This document shows positions 10,219-19,844 of a stretch of 64,000 nt of DNA, piece by piece. The notes beneath the pieces are model-generated. The model saw nothing but the letters and a program-made list of their open reading frames with translations. It made no database searches and was not told the origin of the DNA. The DNA lies in NCBI RefSeq assembly GCF_001713395.1, contig NZ_CP016450.1:2986001-3050000 (forward strand). The letters are read 5' to 3'. This DNA comes from Sinorhizobium sp. RAC02. GTDB lineage: Bacteria; Pseudomonadota; Alphaproteobacteria; Rhizobiales; Rhizobiaceae. The position numbers were made by a program, and so were the translations under genes. Each line of letters opens with the position of its first letter. Within the stretch, counting starts at the first letter, position 1.

Positions 10219-10692
10219 ATGTCTAAGACCACCCGCGCCACCCAGGCCCTTGCCAAGGCCGGTATTTCCTTCACCGTCCATACCTACGTCTACGACCCGA
10301 CCGCCGAGCGCGTCGGCATGCAGGCGGCCGAGGCGCTGGGGGAAGACCCGTCGCGCGTGCTGAAGACACTGATGGCGGAGGTGGATGGCAAGCCGGTCTG
10401 TGTCATCGTCCCGTCAGACTGCGAGGTCAGCATGAAAAAGCTGGCAAGCGCCTTCAAGGGCAAGTCGGCGAGCATGATGAAGCCGGCAGATGCCGAGCGG
10501 CTGACGGGTTATGTCGTCGGCGGCATCAGCCCGTTCGGCCAGAAGAAGCAGGTCCCCACGGCAATCGAGGAGGCAGCGCTGGTACACGCGGCGGTTTACA
10601 TCAATGGCGGGCAGCGTGGACTTCAGGTCCGGCTGGCGCCGAGCGACGTGCTTGTCGCGCTGAAAGCGATTTCGGCGCCGGTCATCGCCTGA
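10219..10692 (+). CDS. ybaK: YbaK-family Cys-tRNA(Pro)/aminoacyl-tRNA deacylase
   Basis: 157 aa from ATG 10219 (161 aa from ATG 10207; neither has a clear Shine-Dalgarno). Typical YbaK pattern: ALGEDPSRVLKTLMAEVDGKPVCVIVPSD, then the strongly conserved GYVVGGISPFGQKKQVPT and INGGQRGLQVRLAPSDV. YbaK clears mischarged Cys-tRNA(Pro) in the cytosol. It stands alone between a repeat and an aminopeptidase gene. Confidence 0.92.
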   Translation: MSKTTRATQALAKAGISFTVHTYVYDPTAERVGMQAAEALGEDPSRVLKTLMAEVDGKPVCVIVPSDCEVSMKKLASAFKGKSASMMKPADAERLTGYVVGGISPFGQKKQVPTAIEEAALVHAAVYINGGQRGLQVRLAPSDVLVALKAISAPVIA

Positions 10693-10762
10693 TTGCGCCT
10701 TCTCATCCGGCAACAAGCACACTAAGTTTCTTCCGTCCCTTTCAGAAACAGACAGGCATGCC

Positions 10763-12016
10763 ATGACCACTCCCGCCAATTCCGCCCCTGCCGTCGATGC
10801 GACAAAGCTCGACAAGCTCGCCGAAGTCGCCGTGCGCATCGGCCTGCAGCTGCAGAGGGGGCAGGACCTCGTGATGACGGCGCCCATTGCCGCACTGCCG
10901 CTCGCCCGCCTGATCACCAAACACGCCTATATGGCCGGCGCCGGCCTCGTCAGCACCTTCTATGCCGACGAAGAGGCAACGCTTGCCCGTTACCACCACG
11001 CGCCGGACGAAAGTTTCGATCGCGCAAGCGACTGGCTCTACGAAGGCATGGCCAAGGCCTATGCCAATGGCGCGGCACGTCTCGCCATTGCCGGCGACAA
11101 CCCGATGTTGCTGTCGGCCGAAGACCCCGCCAAAGTCGCCCGCGCCAACAAGGCCAATTCCACCGCCTACAAGCCGGCGCTGGAAAAGATCGCCAATTTT
11201 GACATCAACTGGAACATCATCTCCTATCCGAACCCGTCCTGGGCCAAGCAGGTGTTTCCGAACGACCCGGAAGACGTAGCGGTCGAAAAGCTCGCCAACG
11301 CCATCTTCGCCGCTTCGCGCGTCGATGTTGCCGATCCGGTCGCCGCCTGGAAAGAACACAATGCGGCTCTTGCCAAGCGTTCCGCGTGGCTCAATGGCGA
11401 ACGCTTTGCAGCCCTTCACTTCAAGGGACCGGGCACGGACCTGACGGTAGGCCTCGCCGACGGCCACGAATGGCACGGCGGTGCATCCACCGCCAAGAAC
11501 GGCATCACCTGCAATCCGAACATCCCGACGGAGGAAGTCTTCACCACGCCGCACGCGCTGCGCGTCGAAGGCCACGTCTCGTCGACCAAGCCGCTCTCCC
11601 ACCAGGGCACGCTGATCGACGATATCCAGGTGCGCTTTGAGGGTGGCCGCATCGTCGAGGCGAAAGCTTCGAAGGGCGAAGCGGTGCTGAACAAGGTGCT
11701 GGACACGGACGAGGGCGCGCGCCGGCTCGGCGAAGTGGCGCTGGTGCCGCATTCCTCGCCGATTTCGGCGAGCGGCATCCTGTTCTACAACACGCTGTTC
11801 GATGAGAACGCCTCCTGCCACATCGCGCTCGGCCAGTGCTATTCCAAGTGCTTCCTCGATGGCGCGAGCCTGACGCCGGAGCAGATCCGCGCCCAGGGCG
11901 GCAATGAAAGCCTCATCCATATCGACTGGATGATCGGCTCCGACAAGGTCGATATCGACGGCATCCGCAATGACGGAAGCCGCACGCCCGTCATGCGCGC
12001 CGGCGAGTGGGCATGA
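10763..12016 (+). CDS. M29-family aminopeptidase
   Basis: 417 aa, the usual length of AmpS/PepS/AmpT enzymes. Candidate metal ligands: Glu in NIPTEEVFTTP, Glu in EGARRLGEVALV, His in NTLFDENASCHIALGQ, and His and Asp in HIDWMIGS. It releases N-terminal amino acids from peptides using a dinuclear metal centre. The stop overlaps the start of the next gene by 4 bp (ATGA), so the two are probably co-translated. Confidence 0.92.
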   Translation: MTTPANSAPAVDATKLDKLAEVAVRIGLQLQRGQDLVMTAPIAALPLARLITKHAYMAGAGLVSTFYADEEATLARYHHAPDESFDRASDWLYEGMAKAYANGAARLAIAGDNPMLLSAEDPAKVARANKANSTAYKPALEKIANFDINWNIISYPNPSWAKQVFPNDPEDVAVEKLANAIFAASRVDVADPVAAWKEHNAALAKRSAWLNGERFAALHFKGPGTDLTVGLADGHEWHGGASTAKNGITCNPNIPTEEVFTTPHALRVEGHVSSTKPLSHQGTLIDDIQVRFEGGRIVEAKASKGEAVLNKVLDTDEGARRLGEVALVPHSSPISASGILFYNTLFDENASCHIALGQCYSKCFLDGASLTPEQIRAQGGNESLIHIDWMIGSDKVDIDGIRNDGSRTPVMRAGEWA

Positions 12017-12801
12017 CCAATCTCGGCGTGATCGGTGGCGGCGGATGGCTGGCCGGGGCGCTGCTCCGGCCGGCACTTGCCGACCGCGTCATCCGGCCCG
12101 CCGACCTTGTTCTTTCCTCGCGCTCCGGCCAGATTTCCGGTTTCGAATCCTGGCCGAGCGTGCATATGACGACGGACAATGCGATCCTTGTCGACGCCTC
12201 CGACGTCATCTTCTTTTCCGTTCGGCCGGAGGATCTCGACGCCATAGAACTCGATCTTCGCGGGCGCTTCGTCATCTCCGTCATGGCGGGGGTGACGGTC
12301 GAGGAAATCGGCGAGCGTTACGGCGCCCGTCGCATCGTGCGGGCAATGCCGAATGCCTGCGCCGAACAGCGCCTCTCGTTCACGCCGTGGTTTGCGACGG
12401 ACGACGTGCGCCGCTCGGAAACGGCCTTCGCGCAGCGCTTCTTCTCCGCATCCGGCCAGGCGCATCTCATCACTAACGAGCAGGACCTCGACTATTTCAC
12501 CGCGCTAACCGGCTCGGGCGCCGCCTTCCCGGCACTCATGGCGGATGCGATGATCCGGCACGCCGTCGAGGCCGGCATCGATCCCGATACGGCGGACCTC
12601 GCGGTTCGCCAGCTCTTTCTCGGCGCCGCCACGCAGATGGCACGGGTTTCCGACACGCCGGCCGACATCGTGGAGCTCTTCATGGAGTACCGCGGCACCA
12701 CGGCCGCGGGCCTTTCCGCCATGATGGAAGCCAATATCGAACACGCCATCTTCAACGGCCTGACCGCGGCGCGGCGAAAGGCGGCGCAGAGCGGGAGCTG
12801 A
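12013..12801 (+). CDS. Pyrroline-5-carboxylate reductase-like protein
   Basis: 262 aa from ATG 12013. The N-terminal Rossmann fold has GVIGGGGWLAGAL; FFSVRPEDL and AMPNACAEQRLSFTP match the ProC NAD(P)-binding half. The C-terminal dimerisation domain has ALTGSGAAFPALMADAM and RGTTAAGLSAMMEA. ProC makes proline from pyrroline-5-carboxylate, but this copy is translationally coupled to an aminopeptidase and may be a specialised paralogue. Confidence 0.8.
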   Translation: MTNLGVIGGGGWLAGALLRPALADRVIRPADLVLSSRSGQISGFESWPSVHMTTDNAILVDASDVIFFSVRPEDLDAIELDLRGRFVISVMAGVTVEEIGERYGARRIVRAMPNACAEQRLSFTPWFATDDVRRSETAFAQRFFSASGQAHLITNEQDLDYFTALTGSGAAFPALMADAMIRHAVEAGIDPDTADLAVRQLFLGAATQMARVSDTPADIVELFMEYRGTTAAGLSAMMEANIEHAIFNGLTAARRKAAQSGS

Positions 12802-13660
12802 CCGGCGCCGGCCGCGATGCCTGCGCCCATTGGCTGAGCCAGACGCTCGCCAGCACGACGACCATGCCCGCGATCTGTAGCCAGCTCAAATCCTGCCCGA
12901 GCATCGCCCAGCCGAGCACGACGGCAACGAGCGGGCTGAGGAAACCGAGCGGCGAGATCGCCGCCGGACCGAGCTTCGCGAGGCCACGGAACCAGACGAT
13001 ATAGGTGAGCGCTGCGCCGATCAGGCCGAGATAGAGGAAGCCGACGAGGTTCTGTGCCGTCGGCATGGGCAGGGCCGGTTCGAAGAACAGCGCGACGGGC
13101 ACGAGCAGCAGGCCGCCCGCCGTCAACTGCCAGGCGGTGAAGGTCAGCGGCGGCACCGGCGGCTGCCAGTGGCGCGAGAGCACCGTGCCGAACGCCATGG
13201 AGACCGCACCGGCAAGACCGGCGGCAATGCCGATCGGGTCGAGGCTGGCGGACGGCGTCAGCACGAGGAGGGCGACGCCTCCTATGCCGGCAAGACCCGC
13301 GACGATCGACAGCGGCTGCACCGTCGTTCCCATCACCGCGCGGGACAGCCCCAGCACAATCAGCGGCTGGATGGCGCCGACCGTCGCCGCCACACCGCCC
13401 GGCAGGCGATAGGCCGAGACGAACAGCATCGCCCAGAAGAACGAGAAGTTCAGCGCGCCGAGCAGAAAGGTCCGACCCCACCAGATGCCCTGCGGCAATT
13501 GCCGGACGAGGAGCAGCAGGAGCAGCCCCGCGGGAAGTGCGCGCAGCATGGCGACGGTCAGCGGATAACCGGCCGGCAGCAGCTCGGTCGTGACGATATA
13601 GGTGCTGCCCCAGATGGCGGGTGCAGCGGCGGTGAGAAGGACATCGGTGGCGCGGGACAT
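12752..13660 (-). CDS. EamA/DMT-family transporter
   Basis: 302 aa from ATG 13660 with about ten hydrophobic segments forming two EamA repeats; WGSTYIVTTELLPAGYPL near the start is the family hallmark. Inner-membrane efflux of an unknown small metabolite or drug is likely. The 3' end overlaps the convergent ProC-like gene by 50 bp. It is divergent from a MarR regulator with paired palindromes between them, so repression by that regulator is likely. Confidence 0.88.
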   Translation of the reverse strand: MSRATDVLLTAAAPAIWGSTYIVTTELLPAGYPLTVAMLRALPAGLLLLLLVRQLPQGIWWGRTFLLGALNFSFFWAMLFVSAYRLPGGVAATVGAIQPLIVLGLSRAVMGTTVQPLSIVAGLAGIGGVALLVLTPSASLDPIGIAAGLAGAVSMAFGTVLSRHWQPPVPPLTFTAWQLTAGGLLLVPVALFFEPALPMPTAQNLVGFLYLGLIGAALTYIVWFRGLAKLGPAAISPLGFLSPLVAVVLGWAMLGQDLSWLQIAGMVVVLASVWLSQWAQASRPAPVSSRSAPPFAAPRSGR

Positions 13661-13680
13661 GATTATCTCCACTCAAAGAA

Positions 13681-13720
13681 TCTTGACATCAAGATACCTC
13701 ATTTTATCTTGACGTCAAGA
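13681..13720. promoter_or_regulatory. Paired palindromic operators, probably for the adjacent MarR regulator
   Basis: Two near-identical dyads, TCTTGACATCAAGA (13681-13694) and TCTTGACGTCAAGA (13707-13720), are spaced 26 bp centre to centre. They lie between the divergent EamA and MarR genes. This is the size and symmetry of MarR-type sites; one occupied dimer per site could block both promoters. Confidence 0.78.
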
Positions 13721-13743
13721 GAATCTCCTCGTTAAGTCGGAGC

Positions 13744-14226
13744 ATGGATCACGTCGATAGAATTCTCGCCCAATGGAACCGCGAACGGCCCGACCTCGAT
13801 GTCGAGCCGATGGGCCTGCTCGGCCGCCTGGCGCGGCTTCGCACGCATCTTGCCAGGGAGATCGAAAAGGCGCTCGCCGGTCACGGGTTAAATTCGGCGA
13901 GCTTCGACGTGCTGGCGACGCTGCGCCGTTCCGGCCCGCCCTACCGGCTGTCGCCGGGCGATCTCATCGCGACGACAATGGTCAGCTCCGGCACGATGAC
14001 CAACCGGCTCGATCAACTGGAAAAGGCCGGCCTCATCGAACGCTCGCACAATCCGGACGACCGCCGGAGCGTCATCATCGCGCTGACGCCGAAGGGTTTT
14101 GCGCTGGTGGACGAGGCCGTGACATCGCATGTCGCCAACCAGCACCGGCTGCTGGAAAACCTGAGCACGGACGAGCGCGTGGCACTGGATGACCTGCTTC
14201 GAAAATTTCTCGTCGACTTCGAATAG
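13744..14226 (+). CDS. MarR-family transcriptional regulator
   Basis: 160 aa. The winged helix contains SPGDLIATTMVSSGTMTNRLDQLEKAGLIER followed by the wing SHNPDDRRSVIIALTPKG, a classic MarR DxRxxxxxLT motif. It most likely represses itself and the divergent EamA transporter through the dyads at 13681-13720. The ligand is unknown. Confidence 0.92.
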   Translation: MDHVDRILAQWNRERPDLDVEPMGLLGRLARLRTHLAREIEKALAGHGLNSASFDVLATLRRSGPPYRLSPGDLIATTMVSSGTMTNRLDQLEKAGLIERSHNPDDRRSVIIALTPKGFALVDEAVTSHVANQHRLLENLSTDERVALDDLLRKFLVDFE

Positions 14227-14817
14227 TCAGATCCGGTCGACCAGCTTTTCGACCCGCGCAATGTGCGCCTTGCGCTTTTCCGCGCTCACCCGGTCCATGT
14301 CGTAGAGATTGGTGAGCCTGAAATCGAGCCCCTTGGCGCAGAAGGCGGCGATGCCGCGCTTCAAAAGCCGCTTCACCGGGTTTCCCATATAGAGATTGAC
14401 CACCCACCAGGGCGAACCGGTTGTCGTAAACGCCCAGAACAGGTGGATATTGCCGAGCCGCGGCTGGATGCGCCCACCGGCCGGGTCGTTCTCGAAGGCG
14501 ACGCCGGGTGCAAAGACCCGGTCGAAGAAACCTTTCAGGATGGCCGGAAAATTGAACCACCATTGCGGAAAGACCAGCACCAGCCCATCCGCCTGCTTCA
14601 GCCGGGAGATGAAGGGTTCGGCGGAAGACGGATCGTAAGCCGGCTCAAAATAACGCGCCCTTTCGTCTGGCGTCAGTCGCGGGTCAAACCCTTCGCTGTA
14701 GAGATCGAGCAGGTCGACCGTATGGCCGTTCGCCGTCAGCTTCTGCCGCACCGTCTCGGCGACGCTTGCGGCAAAACTTTCCTCCAGCGGATGGGCGAGC
14801 ACGAGCAGGATGCGCAT
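14227..14817 (-). CDS. Flavodoxin-fold NAD(P)H quinone oxidoreductase (KefF/MdaB-like)
   Basis: 196 aa. The N-terminal MRILLVLAHPLEESF and the FMN-contacting VFPQWWFNFPAILKGFFDRVF are typical of the NQO1/KefF family. FTTTGSPWW is the second flavin loop. It probably performs two-electron quinone reduction in the cytosol. It starts 7 bp after xseA on the same strand, so it is likely co-transcribed; its stop abuts the MarR stop. Confidence 0.87.
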   Translation of the reverse strand: MRILLVLAHPLEESFAASVAETVRQKLTANGHTVDLLDLYSEGFDPRLTPDERARYFEPAYDPSSAEPFISRLKQADGLVLVFPQWWFNFPAILKGFFDRVFAPGVAFENDPAGGRIQPRLGNIHLFWAFTTTGSPWWVVNLYMGNPVKRLLKRGIAAFCAKGLDFRLTNLYDMDRVSAEKRKAHIARVEKLVDRI

Positions 14818-14824
14818 GGCGGCC

Positions 14825-16411
14825 TCAGAACAGCGAGCCTTGGCGGGCTGCGGGTTTTTCCGCCTCCGCGTCTACCTTCGCCTTCCTGCGCGGCGGCGTC
14901 CCGCCACCCGAGCCGGTGACGGCATCCACCGTGCCGTCGGCAAACTCGATGGCGATCGCACGGCCGGGGCCGAGGTTGGCTGCCCCATTCACCGGCGCGC
15001 CCTCCTCGTCGCGCACCAGCGCATAACCGCGCTTCAGCACGTTACGATAGGACAGCGATTGCAGCATCCGGTCCTGCGCCTGAAGCAGGGCCCGACGGCG
15101 GGCGAGGTCGCCGGCAAGCGCACTTTCACCGCGCAGCGCAAGGCCGGTAAGCCGATCGCGCGCCCGCCCCGTATGGGCGGCGATCCGCGCCGGCGTCGCC
15201 CGCAGCGAGACATCGAAGGCCGAAAGCCGAGCGCGAAACTGGTCGAGCCTGCGCTCGACAATGCGTTCGGCCCGTTGCACTCGATCGGCGACACGCTGGC
15301 GGCGCTCGGCGATGCGGGTGAGAAGCACGTCGGGCCTCAGATGCGCCGCCGTACGCTCGAAGGCGCGGCGCTTGTTCACCGTGTTCATCTGCAAGCCGCG
15401 GCCAAGGCCGGCGGCCGCTTCATCGAAACGGCGACGCGGCAAGGCGAGAAGCTGGTCGAGCGACGGAAGCGCGCGGGCGAGCGCGCGAACCCCCTGGCGG
15501 CGGTTGTCCATCTGGCGCAGCACGGCGCCGCTGAGCCGCGCGCCGAGCGAGGCGGCCTCCGCGTCGAGATCGGCCTTCACCGGCACGGCCATTTCCGCGG
15601 CCCCCGTCGGCGTCGGTGCGCGCCGGTCGGCCGCGTGGTCGATCAGCGTCCAGTCCGTCTCGTGGCCGACGGCGGAGATGAGCGGGATTTTTGACGCGGC
15701 GGCGGCCCGCACCACGATCTCGTCGTTGAAACTCCACAGGTCTTCGAGGCTGCCGCCGCCGCGTGCGACGATCAGCACATCCGGCCGTGGCATGGCGCCA
15801 CCGGGCTCGAAGGCGTTAAACCCCTCGATCGCGGCGGCCACCTCCTGCCCAGAGCCGTCCCCCTGCACCTTGACCGGCCAGATGATGACATGCACCGGAA
15901 AGCGATCGGCGATACGGTGAAGGATGTCACGGATGACCGCGCCGGTCGGCGAGGTGACGACGCCGATCACCTTCGGCAGGAAGGGCAGCGGCTTCTTTCG
16001 CTCCTGGTCGAACAGCCCCTCGGCGGCAAGCTTGCGCCGGCGCTCCTCGAGCAGCGCCATCAGCGCCCCTGCCCCGGCCGGCTCCAAAGTTTCGATGACG
16101 ATCTGGTATTTCGACGAGCCAGGGAAGGTGGTGATCTTGCCGGTGGCGATCACCTCCATGCCCTCTTCCGGCTTGAAACGCAGCTTTGAAAAACTGCCCT
16201 TCCAGATCACCGCGTCGATGCGCGCCCGGTCGTCCTTCAGCGAGAAATAGGCGTGGCCGGAGGAATGCGGCCCGCGATAGCCGGAAATCTCGCCGCGCAC
16301 GCGCACCTGGTCAAAGGCCTGCTCGACGGTGCGCTTGATGGAGCCGGAGAGTTCCGACACCGAGTATTCGGCAAGGTTGCTGGGCGAATCAGTGTCCGAA
16401 AAGAAGCTCAT
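14825..16411 (-). CDS. xseA: Exodeoxyribonuclease VII large subunit
   Basis: 528 aa from ATG 16411 ([10 protein letters not shown]...); the longer frame to 16474 has an atypical extension. An N-terminal OB-fold ([25 protein letters not shown]) is followed by the catalytic domain with [29 protein letters not shown] and [23 protein letters not shown], then a long alpha-helical region. It degrades single-stranded DNA together with XseB, which is not in this window. Confidence 0.95.
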   Translation of the reverse strand: MSFFSDTDSPSNLAEYSVSELSGSIKRTVEQAFDQVRVRGEISGYRGPHSSGHAYFSLKDDRARIDAVIWKGSFSKLRFKPEEGMEVIATGKITTFPGSSKYQIVIETLEPAGAGALMALLEERRRKLAAEGLFDQERKKPLPFLPKVIGVVTSPTGAVIRDILHRIADRFPVHVIIWPVKVQGDGSGQEVAAAIEGFNAFEPGGAMPRPDVLIVARGGGSLEDLWSFNDEIVVRAAAASKIPLISAVGHETDWTLIDHAADRRAPTPTGAAEMAVPVKADLDAEAASLGARLSGAVLRQMDNRRQGVRALARALPSLDQLLALPRRRFDEAAAGLGRGLQMNTVNKRRAFERTAAHLRPDVLLTRIAERRQRVADRVQRAERIVERRLDQFRARLSAFDVSLRATPARIAAHTGRARDRLTGLALRGESALAGDLARRRALLQAQDRMLQSLSYRNVLKRGYALVRDEEGAPVNGAANLGPGRAIAIEFADGTVDAVTGSGGGTPPRRKAKVDAEAEKPAARQGSLF

Positions 16412-16513
16412 GGCAGAAGTGTAGTGCGTTTGCTTGCCGATGACAGGCCCGCAAAGGCCGCATCCCCAGCACACTTGGTTGTCAAGCGTCCCATCCCGGA
16501 ACGGGCCAGCCCT

Positions 16514-18346
16514 CTATTCCGGCCGCACCCGGTAGAGCCGCAGCGCCGCCGTCTCCGTGCCCGCGACCGGCTCCAGATAGGCCGGCACCCGACCCTTCAG
16601 AAGATCGGCATAGAGGCCTTCGGGTTCGGCGCCGGCGATGTTGTGGGTCTGCGTGTCGGTTTCACAGAAGGCGACGAGCGTCACCTTCGCACCGCGCAGA
16701 AAGGCCTCGGCCTGGTGCGGATTGGATAGGCCGATATGCAGTTCCGTCAGCATGCCGCCCTGGTTGCGGTGATAGGGCGCCGACAGAACGCGGTGGCGCG
16801 TAAAGCGCAGGGTCGATGCGCCAAGATCGGACGCCGCCGCGACCACGCCGGTCGGCTCGCCGGCAAGCGGCGCCATCGCCGCCTGGTCGTTGCAGGCTTG
16901 CCGCGGCGCCGCATCGTCGGAGATTTCGGCCGCCAGGATGTCCTGCGACCGGCCGGGCAGCAGTGCGCCCGCCAGCGCCCAGCTCGCCGGCACGGCGGCA
17001 AGCGTCGCAGCGACGAAGACAAGCCCGCGCTTCAGGTTCTTCGGATCGGCATGGGAGGCGTGGCGCAGATCGGCAATCAGCAGGCCAAGCGGCAAGGCGG
17101 ACAGCAGGTTGGAGAAGATCGAGCCGCGGATCTGGATGAGCGTCACGGCATAGGCAACGACAAGCAGCGTGAGCAGCACCAGATGGGCTTCCACCCGGTC
17201 ACCGCGCCGGATCCGCCACAGGCAGACCAGGATCGCGAAAAGGCCCACCGCGTAAAAGCCGCCAATGGAGCCCGGATCGAGGCGGAACTGGGCGAACAGC
17301 GATTGCGCTTCGATGACGCCGGAAAGCCAGAAGGTTTTCAGCAGCGGATCGAGCGTGTCCAGCGGGTTGGCAAGGCAGCCGGGCGCAATCAGCAGGACCG
17401 CGGCGGCCACCACCACCCCGGCACCGGCGAGCGCGCCGACCCGTCCGGCGAGTGACCAGGGGCTGGTGAGCGACACGGTCAGGAAAAGTATGCCGCCGCC
17501 GAAGGTGGCGAGCGCGTAGAAGCCGTAGGAAAGGCTGTCGCAGGTGACCTGCCCATAGTGCGACGGCGCGACGGTCGAAAAGAAGGCGATGGTCACCGTC
17601 AGGGCCAAGGCGAGGCCGAAAGCGGCCGCGGCCTCGCGAAAAGCCTGCCCGTGCCAGACCCAGCGCAGCGCCACCACGATGCAGACGGCGCCGATCAGCG
17701 GTGTCGTTTCCGCGCCGATGGCAATGGCAAAACCGGAAAGCGCACCGGCAATGGCATGATCGCGAGCCCGTTTTGCGGGATCGAGCAGCATGGCGGCGAT
17801 GCAGGCAACGAGCGCGATCTGGAGATTGTGATGGTCGATCGCGCCCGGCTGGAAGCGGTTGACCGAGAGGATGAGGATCGTCGTCAGCACCAGCGTCGCA
17901 TGCATGGCAGCGGTGCCACCCAGCCGGTAGGCCGCGAGCCCCATGCCGAAGAAGGTCGGCACGACGAGGAGCGCCGGCCACACGGCGAGCGCCAGCGCCT
18001 CCGCCCGCTCCTGCCCGGTGAACAATGAGAAGAAACCGATGAGGTTGGCGATCGGCAGGTCGACGAACCGCGACCAGTGCATCGTGGTGCCGCCGTCGAG
18101 GCCGAGGCGATACTGGGTCGTGTCGAACCAGTTCTGGCCGGCGATCAGATCGCGCACCATCACGAGCCGCATCGTGTCGTCATTGTCGGGACCGACATAG
18201 TCGGTCACGAAGGGCAGCGTCATTGCCAGTAACAGGATGATCGTGACGAGGGAATAGGCCGCGAGCACGCCCAGCGTCATGCCTTCGCGGCGCGATGGCG
18301 CCTCAGAGTTTGCGAGCGACAGGGCCGCAGGCAGGTTTTTCAGCAC
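16514..18346 (-). CDS. Multi-pass membrane protein of the GT-C glycosyltransferase type
   Basis: 610 aa from GTG 18346, chosen because AAGGGGCG lies 6 bp upstream; the ATG at 18430 would leave only 11 bp to the divergent gene. About 11-12 membrane segments are seen. The first periplasmic loop has YVGPDNDDTMRLVMVRDL, an acidic motif as in GT-C enzymes, and a later DHHNLQ resembles oligosaccharyltransferase-type proteins. The soluble C-terminus faces the periplasm. It probably transfers a lipid-linked sugar, with the GT2 and GtrA proteins alongside; exact substrate unknown. Confidence 0.65.
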   Translation of the reverse strand: MLKNLPAALSLANSEAPSRREGMTLGVLAAYSLVTIILLLAMTLPFVTDYVGPDNDDTMRLVMVRDLIAGQNWFDTTQYRLGLDGGTTMHWSRFVDLPIANLIGFFSLFTGQERAEALALAVWPALLVVPTFFGMGLAAYRLGGTAAMHATLVLTTILILSVNRFQPGAIDHHNLQIALVACIAAMLLDPAKRARDHAIAGALSGFAIAIGAETTPLIGAVCIVVALRWVWHGQAFREAAAAFGLALALTVTIAFFSTVAPSHYGQVTCDSLSYGFYALATFGGGILFLTVSLTSPWSLAGRVGALAGAGVVVAAAVLLIAPGCLANPLDTLDPLLKTFWLSGVIEAQSLFAQFRLDPGSIGGFYAVGLFAILVCLWRIRRGDRVEAHLVLLTLLVVAYAVTLIQIRGSIFSNLLSALPLGLLIADLRHASHADPKNLKRGLVFVAATLAAVPASWALAGALLPGRSQDILAAEISDDAAPRQACNDQAAMAPLAGEPTGVVAAASDLGASTLRFTRHRVLSAPYHRNQGGMLTELHIGLSNPHQAEAFLRGAKVTLVAFCETDTQTHNIAGAEPEGLYADLLKGRVPAYLEPVAGTETAALRLYRVRPE

Positions 18347-18441
18347 GTTTCGCCCCTTCGTCCACCATTGGAACCGTGTGCGAAACCTAGCCTTAACCTT
18401 CTCAAGAAATAGTAAAACCAGCGGTCGCATGAGGCGGCCGG

Positions 18442-19458
18442 ATGGGAGAACGCGTCGTCATGACGGAAGCCTTGCTGGAAGACCTCGAAATTGCCGTATT
18501 GCTGCCCTGCTACAACGAGGCGCAGACCATCGGCGACGTCGTGACGGCCTTCCGGGCCGCCCTGCCATCCGCCCGCGTCTATGTCTACGACAACAATTCC
18601 ACCGACGCGACGGCGCTGCGCGCAGCCCTTGCTGGTGCCACCGTCGTGCGCGAGCGCCGCCAGGGCAAGGGCAATGTGGTGCGCCGCATGTTCTCCGATA
18701 TCGACGCGGACATCTACCTCATGGCCGACGGCGACGGCACCTATGCCGCCGGCGATGCGCCGGAGCTCGTCCGCACGCTGATCACCGAGGGCGCCGACAT
18801 GGTCGTCGGCACGCGCCGCAACGTGCGCGCCGATGCCGGACGCCAGGGCCACGCCTTCGGCAACCGCATCTTCAACACGCTGTTCCGCTCGCTGTTCGGC
18901 AACGATTTCTCCGATATCTTCTCCGGCTACCGCGCCTTCTCGCGCCGCTTCGCCAAGAGTTTTCCCGCCGTCTCCGGCGGTTTCGAGATCGAGACGGAAA
19001 TGTCGGTGCATGCCTCGCGCCTGCGCCTGCCGATCGCCGAACTGGAACTCGATTACGGTCGCCGGCCGGAAGGCTCGCATTCGAAACTCTCGACCTTCCG
19101 CGACGGCGCAAAGATCCTCTGGATGTTCGCCATGCTGATGAAGGAGACGCGGCCCTTTGCCTTCTTCGGCGCGATCAGCGGCCTGTTCATGCTGGCAAGC
19201 CTCACCTTCATGGCGCCGGTCCTGGCCGATTATTTCCGCACCGGCCTCGTCGACCGCATGCCGACCTGGGTGTTCTCGCTGGTGCTGATGATGATGTCCT
19301 TCCTGGTCTTTTCAGCCGGCATGATCCTCGATTCGCTCGCCCGCGCCCGCGCCGAGCAATTGCGCATCCACTATATGGGCCTGCCCGCCATCCAGAGCGG
19401 TCACCGCCGCCGCGCCCGGCCGGCGGAGGCACCGGCAACGCGGTCCCGCGCCGCATGA
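18442..19458 (+). CDS. GT2-family glycosyltransferase
   Basis: 338 aa from ATG 18442 (GAGG 7 bp upstream) or 332 aa from ATG 18460. The catalytic domain contains AVLLPCYNEAQTIGDVV, VYDNNSTD and the metal-binding MADGDGTY; GRRPEGSHSKLSTFRDG is like dolichol-phosphate-mannose synthases. Two C-terminal membrane helices lie at about residues 230-305. It likely makes a polyprenyl-phosphate sugar for the neighbouring membrane enzymes. The stop overlaps the gtrA-like start (ATGA). Confidence 0.87.
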   Translation: MGERVVMTEALLEDLEIAVLLPCYNEAQTIGDVVTAFRAALPSARVYVYDNNSTDATALRAALAGATVVRERRQGKGNVVRRMFSDIDADIYLMADGDGTYAAGDAPELVRTLITEGADMVVGTRRNVRADAGRQGHAFGNRIFNTLFRSLFGNDFSDIFSGYRAFSRRFAKSFPAVSGGFEIETEMSVHASRLRLPIAELELDYGRRPEGSHSKLSTFRDGAKILWMFAMLMKETRPFAFFGAISGLFMLASLTFMAPVLADYFRTGLVDRMPTWVFSLVLMMMSFLVFSAGMILDSLARARAEQLRIHYMGLPAIQSGHRRRARPAEAPATRSRAA

Positions 19459-19844
19459 AACGCGTCCTGCTCTTCGCGGTTGCCGGCGCCGCCGGCTTCC
19501 TCGTCGATGCGGGCATCCTTGCGCTCCTCCTCTGGGCAACGCCGCTCGGGCCGCTCGTCGCGCGGCTATTCGCCATCGCGGCCGCCATGCTCTTCACCTT
19601 CTGGCTGAACCGCACCTTCACCTTCGGTCGCAGCGAACGCAGCCTCGCCGCGGAAGGCGCGCGCTATGGCGGCGTCGGCATCAGTGCGGCGGTGCTGAAC
19701 TACGCCGTCTATTCGGCACTCATACTTGCCTTCCCGGCGCTCTGGCCGGTTCTTGCCGTCGCCATCGCCTCGCTCGTCGCGATGGTCTGGTCGTTCCTCG
19801 GCTATTCCCGCTTCGTCTTCGGCGCGTCCTCGCCCTCGAAGTGA
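19455..19844 (+). CDS. GtrA-family membrane protein
   Basis: 129 aa with four membrane segments and the GtrA signature LFAIAAAMLFTFWLNRTFTF. GtrA-like proteins are thought to flip lipid-linked sugars across the inner membrane. It is co-translated with the upstream GT2 gene, which supports a joint role in surface-glycan modification. The 3' end overlaps the convergent XRE gene by 43 bp. Confidence 0.88.
   Translation: MKRVLLFAVAGAAGFLVDAGILALLLWATPLGPLVARLFAIAAAMLFTFWLNRTFTFGRSERSLAAEGARYGGVGISAAVLNYAVYSALILAFPALWPVLAVAIASLVAMVWSFLGYSRFVFGASSPSK

Noticed and set aside
18279..19844. 521-aa plus-strand frame ending in GtrA sequence
   Set aside because: Only the last 129 codons (GtrA) are real; the rest is an out-of-frame shadow of the GT2 gene.
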